Assembly (NCBI RefSeq): GCF_030295425.1
Contig: NZ_AP027081.1
Location: 4,291,001 to 4,355,000, forward strand
From: Mesoterricola sediminis
GTDB taxonomy: Bacteria; Acidobacteriota; Holophagae; Holophagales; Holophagaceae
Direction of reading: 5' to 3'
DNA: 64,000 nucleotides
The notes beneath the pieces are model-generated. The model was not told where the DNA came from and searched no databases. It worked only from the letters and a program-made list of their open reading frames with translations. The position numbers and the translations under genes are program-made. Below are positions 9,086 through 15,067 of the stretch, piece after piece (the first letter of the stretch is position 1; each line of letters opens with the position of its first letter).

Positions 9086-9307
9086 ATGGATGAGTTTCTG
9101 AACCGCCTGAAGGAGACCCTCGACGTCGACGAACTCGGGCCGGACACCGTCCTGGAGGACCTGGAGGAGTGGGATTCGCTGGCCGCCCTTTCCGTGATCG
9201 CCCTTCTCAGCAGCCAGTACCGGGTGAACCTTCCCGCCGCCGACCTCAAGGGCGGAAAGACCGTTCAGGCGCTTTTCGATGGCGTGATGGCCCGGAAGGG
9301 CAACTGA
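9086..9307 (+). CDS. Acyl carrier protein (second of two)
   Basis: 73 residues from the ATG at 9086, which has GGGAGG four bases upstream; an ATG at 9071 would add five residues and lacks this spacing. The carrier motif is EEWDSLAALSVIALL, with Ser31 as the phosphopantetheine site. The W-D-S-L form is typical of carriers that work with stand-alone adenylation enzymes or polysaccharide-type acylation systems. It follows the KAS III gene by 11 bases and precedes the SDR gene by 3, so it probably belongs to the same operon. Confidence 0.82.
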   Translation: MDEFLNRLKETLDVDELGPDTVLEDLEEWDSLAALSVIALLSSQYRVNLPAADLKGGKTVQALFDGVMARKGN

Positions 9308-9310
9308 TCC

Positions 9311-10060
9311 ATGGCCCAGGCCGCCGGATCCATCCTCGTCACGGGCGCCTCCTCCGGCATCGGGGCCGCCGTGGCCCTCCGGCTGTCGGAATCGTCCCCG
9401 CTCGTACTCGGGGGACGGGACCTCCCGCGACTCGAGCGGACCGCGGCCCAGTGCCGCCGTTCCCACCCCGCCCGTTCCTGGGCCTACGACCTCCAGGACC
9501 TCGCAGGGCTTCCCGAGGCCGTGGCGGCCCTGGCCCGGGAAGGCCCCATCTCCGCCTTCGTCCACTGCGCCGGGTCCGTGAACCCCCTTCCGCTGCGCAA
9601 CGTCACTCCCGACCAGCTGCTGGAGCCCCTGACCCTCCATGTCCTTGCCGCCGCGGAGATCGCCAGGCTGCTGTCGCTCAAGCGCATCAATGGATCCAGC
9701 CTCACGTCCATCGTGCTCATCGGCAGCATCTGGGGCCCGTTCGCCGCGAAGGGCCATACCGCGTATGTCGTCAGCAAGGCCGCCCTGGAGGGTCTGACCC
9801 GGGGCCTGGCCGTGGACCTGGCCCCCCGGGTGACGGTGAACGCCGTCCTGCCCGGCGCCGTGGACACCCCCATGGCCGGGCGGGCCCTGGAGGACCCCCA
9901 GGTCCGGACCCGCCTGGAGACGGATTATCCGCTCGGGATCGGCACCCCCGAGGCCATCGCCGGAGCCGTGGCCTTCCTGCTCTCCCGTGACGCGGGCTGG
10001 ATCACCGGCCAGTCGCTCACGGTGGACGGCGGGCGCACCATCCATCTCCCCCTCAAATGA
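9311..10060 (+). CDS. Short-chain dehydrogenase/reductase, FabG-like
   Basis: 249 residues, classical SDR length. The nucleotide-binding TGASSGIG lies at residues 11-18, HCAGS stands in the NNAG position, the catalytic Ser is in LIGSIWG and the Tyr/Lys pair is in YVVSK. The C-terminal GWITGQSLTVDGGRTIH is typical of FabG and related ketoreductases. With two ACPs and a KAS III-like enzyme upstream, NAD(P)H-dependent reduction of a beta-ketoacyl-ACP to the 3-hydroxyacyl form is the simplest role. Oxidation or reduction of a sugar intermediate cannot be excluded. Confidence 0.83.
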   Translation: MAQAAGSILVTGASSGIGAAVALRLSESSPLVLGGRDLPRLERTAAQCRRSHPARSWAYDLQDLAGLPEAVAALAREGPISAFVHCAGSVNPLPLRNVTPDQLLEPLTLHVLAAAEIARLLSLKRINGSSLTSIVLIGSIWGPFAAKGHTAYVVSKAALEGLTRGLAVDLAPRVTVNAVLPGAVDTPMAGRALEDPQVRTRLETDYPLGIGTPEAIAGAVAFLLSRDAGWITGQSLTVDGGRTIHLPLK

Positions 10061-10072
10061 TCCGGGGCGCGC

Positions 10073-10915
10073 ATGCATGACCTGAACCTGTTCCTCGCCT
10101 CCGATGGATCGTGGATCACCTCGTCGGACCTGCGCCGGGCCCTGGAAGCCTCCGGGGCGGGCGGCTGTCCCGTGCTCTACATCCACACCGGCATGACCTT
10201 CGGCCTGCCCAACCTGGAGCTGCCGAGAACGCGGCTGCTGGACCACCTGCACCAGCTCCTCCAGGAACTCGGCGCGGAAACCCTGTGCCTGCCTGCCTTC
10301 ACCTTCAGCTTCTGCGCCGGCGAGGCCTTCGACGTGGCCCGGTCCCGCTCCCGCATGGGGGCCCTGAACGAGCACCTCCGGCTGCTGCCGGGCGCCGCGC
10401 GGTCCGTGGATCCCCTCATGTCCAACGTGGTCCTGGGCCCCGGACGGGACCTGATCCTGGAGGTGGGGCGCCATTCCGTGGGGGCGGGGTCGACATTCGA
10501 CCGCCTTCACGCGAAGGGGAAGGACGTCAAATTCCTGTTTTTCGGCACCACCCCGCGGGAATGTTTCACCTACACCCATTACGTCGAGGAACGCCTGGAT
10601 GTCCCGTACCGGTACCGCCGGCCATTCAAGGGACGCATCCAGGAGGGGGACCGCTCCCGGGAGGAGACCTACACCCTGTTCGTCCGGTACGCGGGCGTGG
10701 TGCCGGCCGACGACGGGCTCCTGCAGTCCACCCTCCTGGACCGCGGGCACCTGAGGTGGGTGCCGTGCGGCGACAGCAGCATCTCCTGTGTCGGGGAGCC
10801 CGAGGCCTGGGAGACGATCCGGGAGCACCTGACTGCCGACGTCCACGCCTACATCGCCCACGATCCGATGGACCGGGACACCACCTTCCCCGTGGCCAGG
10901 ATGGTGGCCCTGTGA
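10073..10915 (+). CDS. AAC(3)-fold N-acyltransferase (Antibiotic_NAT family-like)
   Basis: 280 residues. The layout matches the aminoglycoside 3-N-acetyltransferase fold: an N-terminal segment with VLYIHTGMTFGLPN, then ETLCLPAFTFSF, DPLMSNVVLGPG, GAGSTFDRLHAKGKDVKFLF and HYVEERLDVPYRYRR. Besides antibiotic resistance, this family includes biosynthetic acyltransferases acting on amino sugars. Placed among ACP and sugar genes, it more likely N-acylates the amino sugar of this cluster than an aminoglycoside. That role is inference; donor and acceptor are not visible. Confidence 0.7.
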   Translation: MHDLNLFLASDGSWITSSDLRRALEASGAGGCPVLYIHTGMTFGLPNLELPRTRLLDHLHQLLQELGAETLCLPAFTFSFCAGEAFDVARSRSRMGALNEHLRLLPGAARSVDPLMSNVVLGPGRDLILEVGRHSVGAGSTFDRLHAKGKDVKFLFFGTTPRECFTYTHYVEERLDVPYRYRRPFKGRIQEGDRSREETYTLFVRYAGVVPADDGLLQSTLLDRGHLRWVPCGDSSISCVGEPEAWETIREHLTADVHAYIAHDPMDRDTTFPVARMVAL

Positions 10916-10946
10916 ACCCTCCCCTTCTCCTCCACTGGGCGGACGC

Positions 10947-11681
10947 ATGCTGAAAGCGGTCCGGATTCCCATCGACTCGGACGTCCTGGGACGGAACGTC
11001 GTCGCCCTGACGATCCCCGAGCCCGCCCCCGGCTTCCGGGCCTTCGAGGCGGACTATGTCGCCCAGTTCGACCCCGGCTACGCCTATGCCAAGGTCCCCC
11101 TGGCCTCGATTCCGCTCATCCACGGCCTGGAATCGGAGGGGTTCCAGTGGATCGAGTGCCAGATCCAATCCTCCGTCAGGCTCCGCCGCCCCTTCGACGT
11201 GTCCGCGTTTCCCGGCTACGCCTTCGAACAGGTTGAGCGGGAGGAGGATCTCGCGGAGGTCCTGGACATCGCAGCTTCGACCTTCACCCACGACCGGTGG
11301 TCCATCGATCCCGGCCTGCCGCCGGGACTCGCCGGGCTGCGCTATCGCGCCTACGTCCGGAACTCGCTCCAGGACCCCAGGGAGCGGGTCTACCGCCTGA
11401 GGGACCTGGCCACGGGGCGGGTGCTGGCCTTCAAGACCCATCGCCTCCAGGAGGACGGCAGCGTCCTGTTCCTGCTGGGCGGCGTCCATCCCGAGGTGAA
11501 GGCCATGGGCCTCGGCCTGCTCAACGAGTACCTGGAGTTCAACGTGCTCTTCGAGGCGGGTGTCAGGCGTGGCATCACGCACATCTCCGCGGCCAACCAC
11601 GCTGTGTTCAATCTGGAAATCGGCCGCCTGGGCTTCCGGGTCCTCCAGACGTCCGCGGTGCTGAGAAAACTCTATCCCTAG
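10947..11681 (+). CDS. WecD-like GNAT acyltransferase
   Basis: 244 residues. The first half (IPLIHGLESEGFQWIECQIQ, then SSVRLRRPF) resembles the N-terminal domain of dTDP-4-amino-sugar acetyltransferases of the WecD group. The second half has GNAT features: VLAFKTHRLQEDGSVLFLLGGV, the CoA loop replaced by HPEVKAMGLGLLNEYLEF, and ISAANHAVFNLEIGRLGFRV in the Asn/terminal-helix position. In enterobacteria WecD follows WecE and acetylates the 4-amino group, and a WecE-like gene opens this cluster. The usual R/Q-x-x-G-x-G/A loop is imperfect, so acyl-donor preference may differ. Confidence 0.66.
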   Translation: MLKAVRIPIDSDVLGRNVVALTIPEPAPGFRAFEADYVAQFDPGYAYAKVPLASIPLIHGLESEGFQWIECQIQSSVRLRRPFDVSAFPGYAFEQVEREEDLAEVLDIAASTFTHDRWSIDPGLPPGLAGLRYRAYVRNSLQDPRERVYRLRDLATGRVLAFKTHRLQEDGSVLFLLGGVHPEVKAMGLGLLNEYLEFNVLFEAGVRRGITHISAANHAVFNLEIGRLGFRVLQTSAVLRKLYP

Positions 11682-11693
11682 GCCCTCCCTGCC

Positions 11694-12044
11694 GTGCACT
11701 GGCTGCTGACCTCCCTCGCCCTCCAGCTCCTGGTTCTCGTCCTGGCCAAGATGGCTGCGCTCCGGATGCGTCCCTTCACCCTGGACAACCTGCTCCACAA
11801 CCCGCCCCTCCTGGCCTCGGTCCTCTGCCTGGCCTGCCAGGCCCTGATCTGGCCGCTGGTCCTCCGCCGATACCCCCTCTTCTGGTCCTACCTCGCGACC
11901 ACTTTGGTTTTCGTGGCCATCCCGGCCGTGAGCCATTGGGTGTTCGGCGAACCCCTATCGGCCGGGAACCTGGCGGGCGCGATCACCATCGCCGCGGGCC
12001 TCCTGGTCCTGCTCTCGGACCGCCGGGAGGCCCGCCATGATTGA
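11694..12044 (+). CDS. Half-size EamA/SMR-type membrane protein, ArnE/ArnF-like subunit 1
   Basis: 116 residues with four predicted membrane spans (start about residue 5, and about 38-55, 64-82 and 90-107), beginning at GTG. The ending GNLAGAITIAAGLLVLL is the last-helix signature of the EamA/SMR transporter superfamily. It overlaps the next gene, a second half-size relative, by eight bases. In the Arn pathway two such proteins, ArnE and ArnF, form the flippase for undecaprenyl-phosphate-aminoarabinose. Given the ArnC- and ArnT-like genes upstream, the pair probably flips the carrier-linked sugar. A drug-efflux SMR role is less likely in this setting. Confidence 0.68.
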   Translation: MHWLLTSLALQLLVLVLAKMAALRMRPFTLDNLLHNPPLLASVLCLACQALIWPLVLRRYPLFWSYLATTLVFVAIPAVSHWVFGEPLSAGNLAGAITIAAGLLVLLSDRREARHD

Positions 12045-12375
12045 GCGGCTTCTCTATGCCTATCTGGCCGTCCTGCTGACCGCGGTCGCCCAGGTCCTCC
12101 TGAAGCGCAACGCGACCCGGACGCGCGGAGCTTCCTGGCTGATGCTCTACGGGTCCCCGGCGGCCCTCGCGGCCTGGACGGCCATGGCGGCGGCCTTCCT
12201 CGTGAACCTCTACGCGTACGCCACCCTGCCCCTGCGGTTCGCGGCCGTGGTGCAGCCGTTCAACTACGTGCTGGTGGGGGCCTTCTCCTGGGTCTTCCTC
12301 GGCGAGCGGCTGAGCCGCAGACAGTGGGCGGGAGCCGCCATCATCCTCGTCGGGGTCGCCCTGTTCAACCTGTAG
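12037..12375 (+). CDS. Half-size EamA/SMR-type membrane protein, ArnE/ArnF-like subunit 2
   Basis: 112 residues, four membrane spans. It opens LLYAYLAVLLTAVAQVLLKR, the classical first helix of SMR/ArnE-like proteins, and ends LSRRQWAGAAIILVGVALFN. The central ATLPLRFAAVVQPFNYVLVG resembles EamA sequences. It is translationally coupled to the gene before it and closes the plus-strand glycan cluster. Its TAG stop directly abuts the TGA of the convergent epimerase gene with no spacer, so no dedicated terminator separates the two operons here. Confidence 0.72.
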   Translation: MIERLLYAYLAVLLTAVAQVLLKRNATRTRGASWLMLYGSPAALAAWTAMAAAFLVNLYAYATLPLRFAAVVQPFNYVLVGAFSWVFLGERLSRRQWAGAAIILVGVALFNL

Positions 12376-13407
12376 TCAGGAAATGTCCAGGATCCCGCCA
12401 TAGCGTTCGACGTCACGGATGATCCGGTGCCATTTCTCCAGTTCCCGGTACCAGGTCAGGGTGATGGTCTGATCCCCCACCTGGACCCGTCCCTCCTCCA
12501 GGGCCCGCCAGATCTCCTGGGCGCCTTCCGCCGCCGTCCACTGGGCCTGCCACCCCAGGGTCCGCTCGATCTTCTTGAAGTCCACGCGATAGGAGCGGTG
12601 ATCGGGGTCCCCGTACCAGGCGATGGTGACGGGCTTCGGCATGACCCCCACCATCTCCTCGGCCAGCGGCCCCAGCTGGTAGTTGTTCCGGTCGGAGCCC
12701 ACGTTGAAGATCTGGCCGTTGATCCGGGCCGGGTCGGCCTCCAGGAGGAGGCACATCACATCCGTGGTGTCCTGGACGTGGACCATCGGGCGCCACTGCG
12801 TCCCATCCCGCATGAGGGGGATGACGCCGTTCTTCCAGGCACCCAGGGTCATGCCGTTGATGGCGAGGTCGAAGCGCATGCGCGGAGCGTGCCCATAGAC
12901 CGTCGCCTGGCGGATCACGACAGCCGTGAAGGCGTCGTCCGCCAGGGGCAGGACGGCCTGTTCGGCGAGCTCGTTGGCCCGGGCATAGGTGGTGAGCGGA
13001 TTCGTCGGTGCCGATTCGTCCACGGCCCGGTCCCCCCCCTGGAACCCGTAGATGCTGCAAGAGGAGGGGAGGATGTAGCGCTTCACCCCCATCCGCTTGG
13101 CCAATCGCGCCGTCGCCGCGCGGGCCCGGTGATTGATGGCCGCGGTCGCGTCCTGGTACAGCTCTCCGCTCGGGTCGTTGGAGATGGCCACCAGGTCCAC
13201 CACGCCGTCGATCCCTTCGAGGTGCGAGGCCTGGATCCGGCGGGCGTCCTCGATGACGCAGGTGAGGCCGGGCGCGTCCTGAAGCTTGTCCCGCCCGAAG
13301 AAGAACCGGTCCAGGGCCCGGACCTCGTAGCCCTTGCCCAGCAACTTGGGCACCAGCACGCTGCCGATGTAACCGCCCGCGCCGGTGACGAGGATCCGTC
13401 CCTTCAT
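12376..13407 (-). CDS. NAD-dependent NDP-sugar epimerase/dehydratase, extended SDR
   Basis: 343 residues from the ATG at 13407, which overlaps the rmlA stop by four bases. The Rossmann motif TGAGGYIG is at residues 8-15, followed by the acidic strand ALDRFFFG, a VVDLVAISNDPSGELY loop and ILPSSCSIYGFQ. The catalytic region reads TTYARANELAEQ: the Tyr of YxxxK is present, but the Lys position is Asn. The gene probably works after rmlA on dTDP-glucose, but a true 4,6-dehydratase would need the Lys, so the reaction is uncertain. Other NDP-sugar-modifying roles are possible. Confidence 0.78.
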   Translation of the reverse strand: MKGRILVTGAGGYIGSVLVPKLLGKGYEVRALDRFFFGRDKLQDAPGLTCVIEDARRIQASHLEGIDGVVDLVAISNDPSGELYQDATAAINHRARAATARLAKRMGVKRYILPSSCSIYGFQGGDRAVDESAPTNPLTTYARANELAEQAVLPLADDAFTAVVIRQATVYGHAPRMRFDLAINGMTLGAWKNGVIPLMRDGTQWRPMVHVQDTTDVMCLLLEADPARINGQIFNVGSDRNNYQLGPLAEEMVGVMPKPVTIAWYGDPDHRSYRVDFKKIERTLGWQAQWTAAEGAQEIWRALEEGRVQVGDQTITLTWYRELEKWHRIIRDVERYGGILDIS

Positions 13408-14156
13408 CGCGTCTTCCCTTCCAGGGCCAGGCCCGTGATCCGGTTCCCGCAGGCCAGCATCATCGCGTTGGCCTCGGCGAGGCTTTCGAACGTCCCTGCG
13501 TCGGTCCAGCCCCCCTCGACGATGTCGTAGGCCAGTTCCCCCAGCTGGATGTACCGGTTGTTGACGGAGGTGATCTCGTACTCCCCTCGGGGGGAGAGGC
13601 CCATGGTCCGGAGGATGTCCCACACCTGGGGGTCATAGCAGTAGGCGCCCACGACCGCGTAGGGGCTCTTGGGGCGCTCGGGCTTCTCTTCGATCTCGAT
13701 GACCTGCTTTTCGTCCAGGGCGGCCACCCCGTACCGGGAGGGCTGATCCACCGACTTGAGGAGCACCCGGGCGCCCCGCCCCTGGGCCAGGAAGCGGTCC
13801 ACGAACCCGGCGATGGAATGGGTGAAGATGTTGTCGCCCAGGAGGACGGTGATCGGCCGGTCCCCCGCGAAGTCCTCGCCCAGGGCCAGGGCGTCCGCGA
13901 TGCCCAGGGCCTCCTCCTGGACGCGGTAGGTGAACCGGGCGCCGAAGTCCTTGCCGCTTCCGAGGAGCCGAACGATCTCCCCCATGTGTTCGGTGCTCGT
14001 GATGATGAGGATGTCCTGGATGCCCGCCCCCACAAGCTGGCGAACAGGATGGAAGATCATGGGCTCCAGCCCCACGGGGAGCAGGTGCTTATTGGTTACC
14101 TTGGTGAGGGGGTGGAGGCGGGTGCCCTTCCCCCCTGCCAGGACAATGCCTTTCAT
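13404..14156 (-). CDS. rmlA: Glucose-1-phosphate thymidylyltransferase-like nucleotidyltransferase (short RmlA type)
   Basis: 250 residues, the short version of the family that lacks the C-terminal allosteric extension of enterobacterial RmlA (about 290). The NTP-binding signature is VLAGGKGTRLHPLT, with KHLLPVG holding the substrate Lys, LLGDNIF holding the metal Asp, and EEKPERPKSPYAVVGAYCYD after it. It should make dTDP-glucose from glucose-1-phosphate and dTTP, feeding the adjacent SDR and the aminotransferase across the locus. ATG 14156 gives the canonical MKGIVLAGG start; a GTG 15 bases upstream is a weaker option. Confidence 0.85.
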   Translation of the reverse strand: MKGIVLAGGKGTRLHPLTKVTNKHLLPVGLEPMIFHPVRQLVGAGIQDILIITSTEHMGEIVRLLGSGKDFGARFTYRVQEEALGIADALALGEDFAGDRPITVLLGDNIFTHSIAGFVDRFLAQGRGARVLLKSVDQPSRYGVAALDEKQVIEIEEKPERPKSPYAVVGAYCYDPQVWDILRTMGLSPRGEYEITSVNNRYIQLGELAYDIVEGGWTDAGTFESLAEANAMMLACGNRITGLALEGKTR

Positions 14157-14444
14157 GCCGGTGAGTTTCACGGGACGCCCTTCAGGGTCCAGCCACGGAC
14201 TGGTTCCTTTAGACGTTACAAGATCCGCCCCCCCCTTTCGACCGCCTTCGCGCCCCGGCGCCAATAATTAACCATTCGTCCTCCCCCGGGGGCTCACCTG
14301 CCGCGTTGCGTCCAGGAAGGTGACGCGAGACGGCAGGTCCAGGTCGGAAACGGTCGATCCCCGGGCGGACCCGAAAACTTCTTCTTCCCATGAAAAACAT
14401 GTAGGGCTATGGTTATGCCTACAAACCCGGCTGCCCTTCCAATC

Positions 14445-14461
14445 CTGGTACCGCCATTGCT
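14445..14461 (+). promoter_or_regulatory. Sigma-54 (-24/-12) promoter of pilA
   Basis: The sequence CTGGTACCGCCATTGCT carries GG at 14447-14448 and GC at 14459-14460 with exactly ten bases between, the invariant RpoN spacing; TGG and TTGCT match the flanking consensus. Transcription would begin near 14472, leaving a leader of about 25 bases before the pilin ATG, with AAAGGAG as ribosome binding site. Pilin genes are often RpoN/PilR-controlled, which supports the call. The rest of the 340-base gap (14157-14496) shows no gene; an upstream activator site is expected but not identified. Confidence 0.75.
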
Positions 14462-14496
14462 TGGGATAGGGGTCCGCGACAAAAAAAGGAGCAATC

Positions 14497-14985
14497 ATGA
14501 AGAAACAGTCCGGCTTCACCCTCATCGAGCTGCTCTTGGTGCTGGCCATCATCGGCATCATCAGCGCGATCGCCATCCCCGCCCTGCTCAGCCAGCGCGC
14601 CCGGGCCCGTGACAAGGCGGCCATCGAGAACCTGACCGGCGTCATCGGCGACCTGGTCGGCCAGTACGACAAGCTGAAGGAGGCCGGCAACACCACCATC
14701 AAGACCTCCCTCGAGACCTACCTGACCAACAACCACAGCAAGGACAAGAACCCCTGGAATCCCGCCAACGCGGCCTATCCCTCCACGATCACCTCCGCCG
14801 CCGGCGGCTCCGCCACCCAGTCCGCCTTCCTCGGGACCATCGGCGCCCCCAGCAACAACGGCTCCATCGCCCTGGCGATCCAGTTCCCCACCGGCACCAC
14901 CCCCGGCTTCATCGGCGGCGCCGTCAAGCTCGGCAACACCGTCAACAACAGCACCACCTTCAAGAAGGCCACGGCCATCGAGTAG
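14497..14985 (+). CDS. pilA: Type IV major pilin
   Basis: 162 residues. The prepilin leader is MKKQSG, cleaved before Phe, and mature residues FTLIELLLVLAIIGIISAIA include the conserved Glu5 and the hydrophobic N-terminal helix. The helix continues through LLSQRARARDKAAIENL. The globular part is rich in Asn, Ser, Thr and Gly and has no cysteine pair for a D-loop. It is expected to be cleaved and N-methylated by PilD and assembled into a type IV pilus. It has its own sigma-54 promoter and terminator, so it is monocistronic. Aromatic residues are few, so a conductive-pilus role is not supported by sequence alone. Confidence 0.9.
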   Translation: MKKQSGFTLIELLLVLAIIGIISAIAIPALLSQRARARDKAAIENLTGVIGDLVGQYDKLKEAGNTTIKTSLETYLTNNHSKDKNPWNPANAAYPSTITSAAGGSATQSAFLGTIGAPSNNGSIALAIQFPTGTTPGFIGGAVKLGNTVNNSTTFKKATAIE

Positions 14986-15011
14986 TCCCCGGCCGGTCTT
15001 GCTAGACTCGA

Positions 15012-15041
15012 AAGGAGAGGGCCCGGCCCTCTCCTTTTTTT
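15012..15041 (+). terminator. Rho-independent terminator of pilA
   Basis: A perfect 10-base stem, AAGGAGAGGG paired with CCCTCTCCTT around the loop CCCGG, is followed by a run of seven T. It lies 27 bases after the pilin stop and separates pilA from the next gene. Confidence 0.9.
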
Positions 15042-15067
15042 GTTCCACCACGTCGAGGTGCCGCTTC

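Noticed and set aside
10073..10915. Aminoglycoside resistance gene
   Set aside because: The fold is that of AAC(3), but the setting among ACP and sugar genes favours a biosynthetic acyltransferase.
14497..14985. Conductive (e-pilin) protein
   Set aside because: The pilin has a large globular domain and few aromatic residues; nothing in the sequence supports conductivity.
14999..15067. N-terminal extension of the sulfatase-family protein back to 14999
   Set aside because: It would translate the pilA terminator hairpin; ATG 15068 gives a normal membrane-protein start.
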